Of a DNA stretch of 35,983 nucleotides, positions 23,026 to 30,762 are shown piece after piece (the first letter of the stretch is position 1; each line of letters opens with the position of its first letter). The stretch lies in the IMG/VR virus record IMGVR_UViG_3300005471_000036, positions 1-35,983 of that record; one strand, given 5' to 3'. The DNA is from a virus. The translations under genes and the position numbers were made by a program. The notes beneath the pieces were generated by a model that was not told where the DNA came from, did no database searches, and saw only the letters and a program-made list of their open reading frames with translations.

Positions 23026-25146
23026 TTAAGCTGAGACCGGCTTTCTTGCGGCCTGCTTCGCTTTGATCTTGCGGTCCTCGGCGGCGTTTTCCGCGCTCTG
23101 ATGGAAATTGGCTTCCGCCAGACTGGCTTCGTGCTCGGCCTTGGCCGGCGCCAGCAGGGCTTCAGTTTCAAGTTTATGCGCCGCAGCGGTCTTTTGATGA
23201 GCAGCCGCTTTCTTGTCCATGATCTCGGCAACCGCCTGCGCAATCCTGATCTCCAGCGGCAATTCTTCCTCTTGCGGAGCTTGTGGATTGGCTTGATCGG
23301 GCATTCCCGCAGCATGGGCATTGGCGAGGTTTAGAGCCGCCTTGGATTCGCGCTCCCTGACCTCGGCTACAGCGCCCGCCTTCTGGATTTGCTTGGCCTC
23401 CTGCGCCTCCGGATTGGACTGAGCGGCCTGCTGCGCCTTGTCCATCTCATCAAGGATCTTGTCCTTGTCCTTCAAGTTCGGCGCGGCGCGCATGATGGCC
23501 CGGAACGGCAGCTCATTGTTGGTGTCAAACTTCTTCAGTTCAACCAAAGCCTGGAACTGCTCGAGAGCCGGTGTGATGCCATCGGGCGAAGCGTCAATGA
23601 TGATGTCGCAATCCAGCTCGGCGACGTTGGCAACCACGCCCGCGATCTTCTGTGCGGCTTCCGGGTTCTGCTGCATCAGCATCTGAACCTGCTGGGGATC
23701 GACGTTCATCCCAACCCATTTGACGTTGCGCTCGTCGTCGGTAATCCTGATCCACTTCTCCGCGGTCCAGAACTGGCGTATCCGGTTCCAGATTGCCCGG
23801 AATACCCGCTTGTCCATGTGGCGAAGCTGGTCCATCAGATCGCCGATTTGCGTCATGCCGCCCTGCTGGGAAGCGATGATTGCCTTGCCCGAGGCGGCAT
23901 TTGATCCGCCGGTCTTGTCGCCCATCTCGGTAGCGTTCGGGCCCTTCAGGTCGATCGAGTTCTTGGCCTCCTGCAACAGTTTGAAATGGCCTTCCGCCAG
24001 ATCGGTTCGGGTTTCGCTGATGATCTTCGGCCCGTGCGGATTAGACAGCGCACCGGGGTTGACCTTCATCGTTCCGTCAGGACGGGCCTTCTGCCGGCGG
24101 TATTCCTCGATGTCGTCAACCGCGCCCTCCTCATATGTCGTTTGATGGACATTGAGCAAATGCAGCGATTTGGACAGGCGCTTGTTGATCGCATCCTGGA
24201 GCGAGATCATTTCCCGCACGAGGCCGTAGGTTTCGTTGTCCCTGTTCTTATAGGCCGCCTGAAAGATCAGTTCGCAGTCCGAACCGCCCTTATCGTCCTT
24301 GTAGGGCGACGGGCCAGCCTTGAGGATGCCGCCCTTGGTGTACTCGGCAAAATACCATTCGTCGTTGCGCTTGACCCAGATTTGACAGATGCGAACGCGC
24401 TTTCGTGCCTTGTCCGCCCACAGGCTGAACTTCGGCTTGTCATCATAGGTCTGCGACGGAGCGCTGCTCAGCGTAGTGTCGAGAATGTCCTTGGCGTCAG
24501 AATTGTCCTTGTATTCGTTCAACGCATCGTCATAGTCCTTCCAGACGACAAGGCCGATATATGAGGCGTCCGAATAGTCCAGCTCGCTCGAATGTGGATC
24601 AGCAAACATCCGATCCCAGGCCACGCGCTGGATACAGATATCCATTTCCTGCGGCGGGGTCATTGCCGAGGAACCCATCATGCCCTGCATATCCATGGGC
24701 TTCTGGTATTTCGACGGCGCTACATAAACCCGGATGCCGCCCGAACCTTCAACCAGCATGTTGCGCCACACGCCAGAGCGCTTGGAGGCGTAGTCCTCTG
24801 AATCCGAGACGTAGCGAAGCCCCTGCGTTGCGCCGTCCGCGTCCGTCTCGTGCTTGGGTGTGCGAGGCAGCGCCTTCGGGTCGATCCGCTGTTGCTTCTC
24901 AAACCCGACGAGGTAATCGACCTTGGTCTTGATCCGGTTGTCGATCGACGGCGGCTGGCCTCGCTTCTTGAGCGTCGCCAGTTCATCCGCGGTCAGTTGA
25001 ATGTTGTCGACGTAATCCCGGTCACGTTCGGATAGTTCTCGGGCTTCAAAGGAGGAGTCCTCGCTTTCCTCGAACATGCGGACGAGTGCGCCAACGTCAA
25101 GCAGACCGTCGTCTTCGTCCTCCTGCTCTTTGCGCTGTGGGATCAT
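23026..25146 (-). CDS. P22-type portal protein
   Basis: 706 residues (P22 gp1 has 725). Motifs seen: RDRDYVDNIQLTADELATLK, RGQPPSIDNRIKTKVDYLVG, GSGGIRVYVAPSKYQKPMD, DICIQRVAWDRMFADPHSSE, SDASYIGLVVWKDYDDALN, REMISLQDAINKRLSKSLHL and NVHQTTYEEGAVDDIEEYR. The C-terminal ~150 residues are an Ala/Gln/Lys-rich helix (long barrel) as in P22. It forms the dodecameric channel for DNA packaging and ejection. About 110 bases with no gene lie between it and the scaffold gene. Confidence 0.85.
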   Translation of the reverse strand: MIPQRKEQEDEDDGLLDVGALVRMFEESEDSSFEARELSERDRDYVDNIQLTADELATLKKRGQPPSIDNRIKTKVDYLVGFEKQQRIDPKALPRTPKHETDADGATQGLRYVSDSEDYASKRSGVWRNMLVEGSGGIRVYVAPSKYQKPMDMQGMMGSSAMTPPQEMDICIQRVAWDRMFADPHSSELDYSDASYIGLVVWKDYDDALNEYKDNSDAKDILDTTLSSAPSQTYDDKPKFSLWADKARKRVRICQIWVKRNDEWYFAEYTKGGILKAGPSPYKDDKGGSDCELIFQAAYKNRDNETYGLVREMISLQDAINKRLSKSLHLLNVHQTTYEEGAVDDIEEYRRQKARPDGTMKVNPGALSNPHGPKIISETRTDLAEGHFKLLQEAKNSIDLKGPNATEMGDKTGGSNAASGKAIIASQQGGMTQIGDLMDQLRHMDKRVFRAIWNRIRQFWTAEKWIRITDDERNVKWVGMNVDPQQVQMLMQQNPEAAQKIAGVVANVAELDCDIIIDASPDGITPALEQFQALVELKKFDTNNELPFRAIMRAAPNLKDKDKILDEMDKAQQAAQSNPEAQEAKQIQKAGAVAEVRERESKAALNLANAHAAGMPDQANPQAPQEEELPLEIRIAQAVAEIMDKKAAAHQKTAAAHKLETEALLAPAKAEHEASLAEANFHQSAENAAEDRKIKAKQAARKPVSA

Positions 25147-25153
25147 GTTAGCC

Positions 25154-25181
25154 TTGAGATTCCGGAGTAATTTGATAAGAT
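25154..25181 (+). promoter_or_regulatory. Probable forward promoter for a leaderless small gene
   Basis: TTGAGA (25154-25159, five of six consensus -35 bases), 16-bp spacer, TAAGAT (25176-25181). A transcript starting seven bases beyond the -10 would begin at the ATG of the forward ORF at 25188. It lies on the opposite strand to the late operon, overlapping the portal leader. Confidence 0.4.
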
Positions 25182-25187
25182 GAGCGC

Positions 25188-25370
25188 ATGAAACCAGTCA
25201 TCCATGAATTCAAGATAGACAGCGACGGAGAGCCGCTTAACGGCGGTTACAAACTTGGCGTGCTCCCAAAAGGGATGACGATTTGGACGTATCACACGAG
25301 CTTCGTGAACGGCGTTCCGACCGTTACAATCATCGGTGTCGAAACCGTGCCTAAGCCGTCTTCCAACTAG
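25188..25370 (+). CDS. Small forward protein in the portal-terminase junction
   Basis: 60 residues: MKPVIHEFKIDSDGEPLNGG, then YKLGVLPKGMTIWTYHTSF and VNGVPTVTIIGVETVPKPSSN, a compact beta-looking protein. No ribosome site, but a promoter-like sequence is placed so that transcription would start at the ATG. It overlaps the convergent large terminase by 20 bases. A minus-strand ORF over the same space is much less protein-like. Function unknown. Confidence 0.45.
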   Translation: MKPVIHEFKIDSDGEPLNGGYKLGVLPKGMTIWTYHTSFVNGVPTVTIIGVETVPKPSSN

Positions 25371-26826
25371 CCGAGGTGTCTTCTTCTTTGTCCCAACGGT
25401 CGCGGCGAACCGGCGCAACGGGCTTCGCTTTCACGCCGCTCTGCATCTGGTCGATGAGTTGACCAACGAGACCAAGCGCATCAACTTGATCGTCGTGTTT
25501 ACCTGCTGGAAAGCTGAGGAGTTCAGCTCGTAAATCGGGGTAAAACGCGGCGTTGACTGGGACATATAGTCCTTCAAGCGCCATCCTTCCGCGGATTGAC
25601 TGAGCACGTACAGCCTTGTCGCCTCGGGTCGGGAACTGTTCTCGTGAGACATAAGCCTTGCGCTCCCGCTGCCGTTTATCAAGGAACGGCCCAACGCCTG
25701 ACCTGATCTGGCCCTGCTCTTCCGCCCAGCCCATGGGCTTCCATTGCTTCACGAGATCGCAGAAGGCTTCAATCCACTCGTCACTGGCGGTTTGCTTGCG
25801 CCAGAGATCGAGGAGATACATTCGTCCTTCAGGATCGATCCCGACAACGGCGTGGACGGTGTAGTCTCCTCCGTCAGCGGTGACAGCGTAATCAGATCCG
25901 CCATAGACCCGCAGCGTATCGAGTGACGGGACTTTTTCATAAGGCTTGAGCCAATCTGCTTTGAAGTAGTCGCCCTCTTCAGGCGCCGGCCGCTGCTGGT
26001 AAAGCGCGGACCAGAACCTGGCCTGCGAGTTCTTCCTGATGCGCTCCAGAGCTTCCAGCGGATAGGCGTCAGGCCAAAGCGCGGAGCCGTCCTCCTTGAT
26101 CGCCGGTAACTCGACAACCTCCCAGCGATCGCCGCCGGCCGCCTGCTGGGCCAGCAAACGCCCGCAAAGGTCATCCTCGTGCATTCGATGGTTGATGACG
26201 ACAATCGAGCCGCCCGGCATCAATCGGTTGTAGGCCGTGCCCGTGTACCAATCCCAGACATTCTTGCGCGTCAGTTCCGAGAGCGCATCCGCCATAGACG
26301 CATAAGGATCATCTATAAGAATACTGTCGCCGCCGCGTCCAAGAACCGAGCCACCAATGCCGAGCGAATAGTAAATTCCTCCCGCCGAAGTGTGCCATTT
26401 GCCCTTGGCCTGGCTGTCCTCTGCAAGGCGAGTGTCAAAGATCGCCCGATATTCAGGCCCCGCTATGGTGTTCCTGACAGCGCGGCCAAAGTCGCTTGCC
26501 AGCCCTTCCGTTGCTGATACCGACAAGAACTGCTTGTGCGGCTGGCGACCCAGAAACCATGCCGGCAACCGGATCGAGGCCAATTCTGACTTGCCATGCC
26601 GTGGCGGAACCAGCAGCATCAGCCGGTCAATCTCACCCCGCTCTACCCGCTCCAACTGGCCTGCAATGATCCTGTGATGCTCGGCCGTGCGATACCGCGG
26701 AAACGTGTACTCAGTGAACGCTATCAGGTTTTCCGCCGCGTCCGTCCTTCTCAGCAGCTCCCGTGCGATCTGACGTGGCGTCACGGAGGAAGGCGACCAG
26801 TTCGGCTCTTGTCCAGTCTGTCGCAT
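25351..26826 (-). CDS. Terminase large subunit
   Basis: 491 residues from ATG 26826 (a TTG at 26841 is possible). ATPase domain: Walker A PPRHGKSE at about 74-81, Walker B SILIDDP near 169-174 followed by a coupling motif, and GTAYNRLMPGGSIVVINHRM. Nuclease domain: Asp of GGSDYAVT near 312, with KHDDQVDALG near 443-452, as in TerL nuclease folds. It cuts and pumps DNA into the prohead via the portal. The start lies deep in the small terminase gene, so the genes overlap by 116 bases. Confidence 0.92.
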   Translation of the reverse strand: MRQTGQEPNWSPSSVTPRQIARELLRRTDAAENLIAFTEYTFPRYRTAEHHRIIAGQLERVERGEIDRLMLLVPPRHGKSELASIRLPAWFLGRQPHKQFLSVSATEGLASDFGRAVRNTIAGPEYRAIFDTRLAEDSQAKGKWHTSAGGIYYSLGIGGSVLGRGGDSILIDDPYASMADALSELTRKNVWDWYTGTAYNRLMPGGSIVVINHRMHEDDLCGRLLAQQAAGGDRWEVVELPAIKEDGSALWPDAYPLEALERIRKNSQARFWSALYQQRPAPEEGDYFKADWLKPYEKVPSLDTLRVYGGSDYAVTADGGDYTVHAVVGIDPEGRMYLLDLWRKQTASDEWIEAFCDLVKQWKPMGWAEEQGQIRSGVGPFLDKRQRERKAYVSREQFPTRGDKAVRAQSIRGRMALEGLYVPVNAAFYPDLRAELLSFPAGKHDDQVDALGLVGQLIDQMQSGVKAKPVAPVRRDRWDKEEDTSASWKTA

Positions 26827-27076
26827 CACGCTTGTCGTCAATGGTCACCGTCGATTCCTGCGCGGGCTTGCCATCGAGACGGTCGGCAATGGAGTTGATC
26901 GCCGGAAGGGCAGCCAGTTCAGCCTTCTGCGCCAAGACGATCAGGTTCTTGGCAATGGCTCGAAGCGCCTTGTGATCGTCTCCTGCCGCAGCCAGTTCCA
27001 TACGCAGAGCATCCGCAAACGGCTTCTCGCTCTTGCGCCCTTTCGGGTTGCCTGATTTGCCCTTTTCAAACGGCAT
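26711..27076 (-). CDS. DUF5681-type protein, putative small terminase subunit
   Basis: 121 residues from ATG 27076; the longer in-frame ORF upstream is not protein-like. N-terminus MPFEKGKSGNPKGRKSEKPF is the DUF5681 signature (GxSGNPxGR), frequent just before TerL in alphaproteobacterial phages. Helical middle (ADALRMELAAAGDDHKALRA, LAALPAINSIADRLDGKPAQ) and tail DWTRAELVAFLRDATSD. The small terminase recognises the packaging site. Identity rests on signature and position. Confidence 0.7.
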   Translation of the reverse strand: MPFEKGKSGNPKGRKSEKPFADALRMELAAAGDDHKALRAIAKNLIVLAQKAELAALPAINSIADRLDGKPAQESTVTIDDKRDATDWTRAELVAFLRDATSDRTGAAEKDGRGGKPDSVH

Positions 27077-27104
27077 TGCTGGCAACGTTAAGTAATTTGG
27101 GCAA

Positions 27105-27479
27105 CTATGAAACCTTCGCCTTGTCCCCAGGCAGAGGACGACCGAGTTCCTTGGCCCGTCGCGCCTGAGCTTCAGCAGCAAGCCTTTGCGATTCGGCGAC
27201 TGCCTTGTTGTGGGTTTCCGGGTCTTGGATGGCTGCGACGTGGTGCAGGATTTGGTCCGCTGCCGTCTCAACGCCGGGCTGGGTTTTCTGCATGTGACGC
27301 GCTATTTCGGCGATGTGGGCAACGTGATCGTCCTTGGATTCGAACTTGGGCACGAAATTGGCGGGCTTCTCTTCAGCCTTTGGCGCCACCTTCGGTGCGT
27401 CCGGCTTGTCAGGAACGGGCGGCGTCCTCACAACAGGAACCTTGTCTTCTTCCTTCTCGATCGCGTGGGGAGTTTTCAT
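27105..27479 (-). CDS. Hypothetical Pro/Lys-rich protein
   Basis: 124 residues from ATG 27479, with AAGGAA about eight bases upstream. N-terminal half is low-complexity, Pro/Lys/Val-rich and probably disordered (VPVVRTPPVPDKPDAPKVAP). The second half is helical (DDHVAHIAEIARHMQKTQPG, KAVAESQRLAAEAQARRAKE). No family recognised. Sits just before the packaging genes. Confidence 0.65.
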   Translation of the reverse strand: MKTPHAIEKEEDKVPVVRTPPVPDKPDAPKVAPKAEEKPANFVPKFESKDDHVAHIAEIARHMQKTQPGVETAADQILHHVAAIQDPETHNKAVAESQRLAAEAQARRAKELGRPLPGDKAKVS

Positions 27480-27525
27480 GTTGGTATTTCCTTGGGTTGT
27501 GTGATGCACAACGCCCCAAATTGGA

Positions 27526-27699
27526 CTAAACCGTTTCCGAAAAAATAGGATGCGTTCGGGTGTAATCGATTATTGGAACGCATTCGTACTCCGAATAGAT
27601 GCACTTCCCGTCGATCAAATCTTCCTGCGTCTTGCGGTCCAGCACGAACCAGAATTTGCAAGCCTGCCTTAGGATTTCCGACTTGGCTTCACGACTCAT
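27526..27699 (-). CDS. Small hypothetical protein
   Basis: 57 residues: MSREAKSEILRQACKFWFVL, then DRKTQEDLIDGKCIYSEYEC and VPIIDYTRTHPIFSETV. An N-terminal helix is followed by a mixed region with three Cys in all. The ribosome site is weak. No family recognised. A 17-codon ORF before it (27752 down to 27702) may be a leader or chance. Confidence 0.55.
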   Translation of the reverse strand: MSREAKSEILRQACKFWFVLDRKTQEDLIDGKCIYSEYECVPIIDYTRTHPIFSETV

Positions 27700-27816
27700 T
27701 GTCACGCCGGTTCTTTCGTCTGGTTCACGTATTCGGCCGTGGAATTGTTATTCATGGACAATTACCGGCTGTGAGGAGGCTGGACCTGTTCGGTTATTGT
27801 TGACTACCAATGCGGC

Positions 27817-27893
27817 TGGTTGCAGGGGCGGGATTTGAACCCGCGACCTCTTGGTTATGAGCCAAGCGAGCTACCGGACTGCTCCACCCTACT
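27817..27893 (-). tRNA. tRNA-Met (CAU), initiator-like, phage-borne
   Basis: 77 nt on the minus strand. D-stem GAGC/GCTC, anticodon stem CTTGG/CCAAG with loop CTCATAA (anticodon at 27859-27857), T-arm GCGGG-TTCAAAT-CCCGC, CCA encoded. Initiator marks: no pair at positions 1:72 (A with A), a purine-pyrimidine A11:U24, and a D-loop/T-arm close to E. coli tRNA-fMet. Two of the three G:C pairs of the anticodon stem are kept; 29:41 is U:A. Tight fit to an initiator; elongator-Met or tRNA-Ile2 (lysidine) are alternatives, less likely because of the 1:72 mismatch. Confidence 0.9.
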
Positions 27894-27916
27894 AAACCCA
27901 TCTCGTGATCCGACAG

Positions 27917-28174
27917 TCAGCATGCCGCACGTCGCTTGCGCTCATAGCCAAGAGCATCCCAGAACGCTTTTGCAGCAGCGTCCGGGGTATAGCCCTCGCC
28001 ATACACGATCTCGCCGTCTGGCTTGATGGTGACCAGCGTCTTGCCGCTAAAAATTATAGCAACCGATGTCGGCGCACTCGGCGTTTCGAATTTGATGTAG
28101 TGACCATCGGTGATCAGCGGATGCGGCCCAAGATTGCCTCGCCAATCTCCTGCTCCCCATATAGTTTCGCTCAT
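27917..28174 (-). CDS. Small conserved phage protein
   Basis: 85 residues: TDGHYIKFETPSAPTSVAII, KTLVTIKPDGEIVYGEGYTP, DAAAKAFWDALGYERKRRAAC. The motif IKPDGEIVYGEGYTPDAAAK-FW recurs in small phage genes of this bacterial order; no function known. Starts four bases after the previous stop codon, ends just before the tRNA. Confidence 0.7.
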   Translation of the reverse strand: MSETIWGAGDWRGNLGPHPLITDGHYIKFETPSAPTSVAIIFSGKTLVTIKPDGEIVYGEGYTPDAAAKAFWDALGYERKRRAAC

Positions 28175-28178
28175 CGCC

Positions 28179-28340
28179 TCATTCTCCGTTGTCAGATAAC
28201 CGAACAGGTTTTTCCTCCGCAGAGGAGGTAGTTGTCCCCAAAACGTCCTTCATGGTTTCAGCGGCCGTGATCTCAATGGGAATGATTGATGCCCTGCGCT
28301 TGGTGGAGCGGGGGATGAATTGGATGATATCGGCTGACAT
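28179..28340 (-). CDS. Small phage protein (MSADIIQFIPR type)
   Basis: 53 residues; TTGGAG seven bases before ATG 28340, preferred to an in-frame start at 28397 inside the terminator. The opening MSADIIQFIPRSTKRRASII is one I recognise from many Hyphomicrobiales prophages, next to late-gene regulators; the rest is short and polar. Unknown function. Confidence 0.65.
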   Translation of the reverse strand: MSADIIQFIPRSTKRRASIIPIEITAAETMKDVLGTTTSSAEEKPVRLSDNGE

Positions 28341-28357
28341 GCTGATGCTCCAAAAGC

Positions 28358-28388
28358 AAAACCCGCCTGCGGATTTTCTCCGGGCGGG
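28358..28388 (-). terminator. Terminator between early/regulatory and late genes
   Basis: On the minus strand CCCGCC (28388-28383) pairs with GGCGGG (28367-28362), followed by TTTT-GC-TTTT. It comes after the 28437-29048 gene, where transcription from the early operon would pass to late genes, so it could be a control point. Confidence 0.65.
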
Positions 28389-28436
28389 GCAAATCACTTG
28401 CGATCTTGCCCATAAGGGGGTGATTTGCTGGACCAG

Positions 28437-29048
28437 TCAAGCCCCCACTTTCCTTGAATGCACAGCCGTTGCAAAACCGTAGATAACCGAGAGCCGGTCA
28501 AGACACTCCCGGAAACGCGTCCCGAAATATTTCTCCCAGCGCTCCCCGCTCAATCCGCGGCGTTGCCCGACCTGGGCCATGGTCATGCCGTGGATTAGAA
28601 CATCGTGGCAGAGCGCGGAGCCGTCCGAGCCCAATTCCCGCTCACAACGATTCAGGCGCAGCACAGCCTTGCGCTGGCCTTCCGTGAAAGGTTCTGGAAT
28701 GCGCCCGCCGTCTACCGCTTCCTTGGTCGGATCGATCGCCTGTGGGCCACGTTCCGCCCTTTCCCAATCGGCCTGAAAAGCGCGGCCACCCTGGTACTGC
28801 GCTTCCTCGATCTGCCGGCGCGAGTGAAGGTTTGCCAATGGGTCATTGCGGGTATTGCGCGAAACCACGATTTTGTCGCCGGGGTCGAGCCCCATTGGAT
28901 CTTCTACTTCCATCGGAACTGCGTGGGCCGCTTGAATATCGGTTGACCTGCGATCATGCACGGCTGCGGCATAGGCAGGATTTGGTTTCCCGTGCTTGGT
29001 GGCCTTGATGCCGGTCCTTCGGATGTTGGTCATTGCTGCCCCGTGCAT
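28437..29048 (-). CDS. Probable HTH regulator, late-gene control candidate
   Basis: 203 residues from ATG 29048 (ATG 29033 also possible). Helical and basic; the middle RRQIEEAQYQGGRAFQADWE and IDPTKEAVDGG occurs in many Bradyrhizobium-type prophages, and the C-terminal part HDVLIHGMTMAQVGQRRGLS-GERWEKYFGTRFRECLDRL looks like a helix-turn-helix. It is the last gene of the replication operon, followed by a terminator and then packaging genes. In lambda that place is held by antiterminator Q. The role is inferred. Confidence 0.6.
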   Translation of the reverse strand: MHGAAMTNIRRTGIKATKHGKPNPAYAAAVHDRRSTDIQAAHAVPMEVEDPMGLDPGDKIVVSRNTRNDPLANLHSRRQIEEAQYQGGRAFQADWERAERGPQAIDPTKEAVDGGRIPEPFTEGQRKAVLRLNRCERELGSDGSALCHDVLIHGMTMAQVGQRRGLSGERWEKYFGTRFRECLDRLSVIYGFATAVHSRKVGA

Positions 29049-29049
29049 T

Positions 29050-29229
29050 TCATTTGCCTTCCGCCGTGTAGCCCTTCACAAAGGCCGTGATCTTGGTTCG
29101 GCTGCGGCCTACGCTCTTGCGAGCCGTTCGAATGATCTTCCGGGAAACTCCCAGCTTCTTCGCCAGATACGCCACTTCATGGGTTTCTGAGCTGACCAGC
29201 TTGGGGTCCATTTTATGTTTCTTGGGCAT
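29050..29229 (-). CDS. DUF3606-like small protein
   Basis: 59 residues: MPKKHKMDPKLVSSETHEVA, YLAKKLGVSRKIIRTARKSV, GRSRTKITAFVKGYTAEGK. The pattern (D-x2-x-VS-x2-E-x2-EV-x-YLAKK-GVS ... VG-SR) matches DUF3606, a small helical domain common in alphaproteobacteria, possibly DNA-binding. The basic charge supports nucleic-acid binding. Confidence 0.65.
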   Translation of the reverse strand: MPKKHKMDPKLVSSETHEVAYLAKKLGVSRKIIRTARKSVGRSRTKITAFVKGYTAEGK

Positions 29230-29434
29230 TGGATTCCTCGCTGGTGGATTTGGAGTGATAGTTCTTCAGCCACTCACGCGATTTTTCGAGACGGGCGAGA
29301 TAGCTGGATTTTCTGCTCGGCTCCCTCAAGCCGGAAACTGGCGCCCTTGGCTCACAAACGGATTGCTCCGAATGGCTTAACGGACTTTCACCGAGGGGAT
29401 TTCTTACCGTGCCGTCTGAGGGGTCGCGGATCAT
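29213..29434 (-). CDS. Small hydrophilic hypothetical protein
   Basis: 73 residues, Ser/Pro/Glu-rich (NPLGESPLSHSEQSVCEPRA) with a basic helix SYLARLEKSREWLKNYHSKS. Its ATG overlaps the stop codon of the replisome organiser (ATGA) and its end overlaps the DUF3606-like start by 17 bases. Coupling supports the call; function unknown. Confidence 0.5.
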   Translation of the reverse strand: MIRDPSDGTVRNPLGESPLSHSEQSVCEPRAPVSGLREPSRKSSYLARLEKSREWLKNYHSKSTSEESNAQET

Positions 29435-30234
29435 GAATCCATCCTCCGGACACTGGGAACAGCAATTCCGTGTTTGGCGAGGATTTCAGGAGGGCATTTG
29501 CATCCCGTCATTCCAGGTTCTGGACCGGCATAGCGAGACCAAACACCGGTTTTCTTGAACATCTCCGCAACTTTATCCATGTCGATCTTGGCACTGGCCT
29601 CCGCTCGCTCTGATGGTGTTTCCTGCCGGCTCGCGTGCTTCTCAGCCAAGATATCATCAAAATAATTTAAGGTCGCAACGGCGGTCCCTCTGGCTAAAAC
29701 CTCTCTCACTGCATCCACGATCATCGTTGAGGAATACCCCTTGGAAAGCCAAACAGAGGTTCTTTCAAGGTTTGGTGTTCGAGATGGCCCGAATGCTTCG
29801 GCAAGGTCAGTGCGAAGAACCTTTTCCAAATTTGATACAGCGGGCCGCGCCTCTGCTCTGCTCTGCTCTGTATTCTGCTTCTGCTCTGGGGGCGTTTCAG
29901 AAACGGTGGATGAAACGTTTCGTTTTGTTTCTCTGAAACGTTTCACTCTCTCTGTTGAAACGTCCGACTTATACTGACGGCCGTTCCAGTTGTGCGGTGC
30001 GAAGCCCGTTTCGGTCTTATCCAGCAGATTGGCCTTTACAAGCGTCGCAATAATTTCGGTAGCCTTAACTGTGGTCATGCGAAGCTGAATTGCGATGTCG
30101 TCAAGCGCCGGCAATACACCATCGTTCTTGGAGGCTACACAAAGCATGGCGATCCAGTGCCAGCGCATCGCCTCTGGCAACTTCAGTATCTTCGGATCGT
30201 TGATTGTGTCGTCGTATAGCCTCAGCCAGCGCAT
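29431..30234 (-). CDS. Phage replisome organiser / replication initiator-like protein
   Basis: 267 residues from ATG 30234, whose TGATG overlap with the GapR-like gene rules out the TTG three bases earlier. Residues 1-95 ([60 protein letters not shown]) match the winged-helix N-terminus of phage replisome organisers (lambda O / DnaD-like). A Gln/Glu/Ser linker follows, then a helical C-terminal part (LSKGYSSTMIVDAVREVLAR) likely to contact a helicase loader. Two Cys near the end (TGCKCPP). The origin may lie inside the gene, as in lambda, but I see no clear iterons. Confidence 0.7.
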   Translation of the reverse strand: MRWLRLYDDTINDPKILKLPEAMRWHWIAMLCVASKNDGVLPALDDIAIQLRMTTVKATEIIATLVKANLLDKTETGFAPHNWNGRQYKSDVSTERVKRFRETKRNVSSTVSETPPEQKQNTEQSRAEARPAVSNLEKVLRTDLAEAFGPSRTPNLERTSVWLSKGYSSTMIVDAVREVLARGTAVATLNYFDDILAEKHASRQETPSERAEASAKIDMDKVAEMFKKTGVWSRYAGPEPGMTGCKCPPEILAKHGIAVPSVRRMDS

Positions 30235-30515
30235 CAAATCATTCCGAGCGCATGCATGTAGGTTTCCAGGATCGTCTCGGCTTCCTGCCGCTCGTTGGCG
30301 TCCTGCTTCCGGAGTCGGATGATCGTTCGCAGCGCCTTCACGTCATAGCCGCTGCCTTTTGCCTCGGCATAAATGTCCTTGATGTCGTCGGCGATAGTCT
30401 TTTTCTCTTCCTCCATTCGCTCAATGCGTTCGACGATGGAACGGATTTGGTCCTTGGCCAGACGTGGGGCTGGCTGTTCGGTCTGGGTGTTATGTCCCGC
30501 TTGCGGCTCGCTCAT
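30234..30515 (-). CDS. GapR-like nucleoid protein (DUF2312)
   Basis: 93 residues. Residues 20-92 closely follow the DUF2312 consensus: [70 protein letters not shown]. GapR in Caulobacter is an alpha-helical clamp that binds overtwisted DNA ahead of replication forks and stimulates type II topoisomerases. A phage copy beside a replication gene could aid phage forks or displace the host protein. Overlaps its neighbours on both sides. Confidence 0.9.
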   Translation of the reverse strand: MSEPQAGHNTQTEQPAPRLAKDQIRSIVERIERMEEEKKTIADDIKDIYAEAKGSGYDVKALRTIIRLRKQDANERQEAETILETYMHALGMI

Positions 30516-30762
30516 GATTTGCGCTCTCGGGTTGGAGGTCGGGAACGCGGTGGATTACACAGGTATCAAGGAAGTTCTGTAATGTGGCGTTGAGGTCGAG
30601 CGCTGGCCGCGGTCTCACCATTGGGCAGTCGCATAACCATTCCATGCAAACCGACCACTGACCGTGATGGGTGCCCTCCAAGATGGGTGTGGCAATCCAT
30701 CCGGATTGGAGCCAGTGGGGGACGTGCTCATGGCGAACAAAATGGAAGGTGCGATCGGTCAT
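30490..30762 (-). CDS. Small hypothetical protein with Cys/His/Trp pattern
   Basis: 90 residues from ATG 30762 (ATGA overlap with the methyltransferase stop, AGGA upstream). Core: [40 protein letters not shown] and CPMVRP. Trp, His and Cys spacing suggests a compact fold, perhaps metal-binding. Similar proteins occur in phages of this order; function unknown. Confidence 0.65.
   Translation of the reverse strand: MTDRTFHFVRHEHVPHWLQSGWIATPILEGTHHGQWSVCMEWLCDCPMVRPRPALDLNATLQNFLDTCVIHRVPDLQPESANHERAASGT

Noticed and set aside
25143-25418. Minus-strand ORF ending on the portal start codon
   Set aside because: The ATGA contact is tempting, but the sequence is Arg/His-rich shadow coding antisense to the better forward ORF.
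27820-28026. Plus-strand ORF starting MQGRDLNPRPLGYEP
   Set aside because: This is the usual false translation of a tRNA gene on the other strand.
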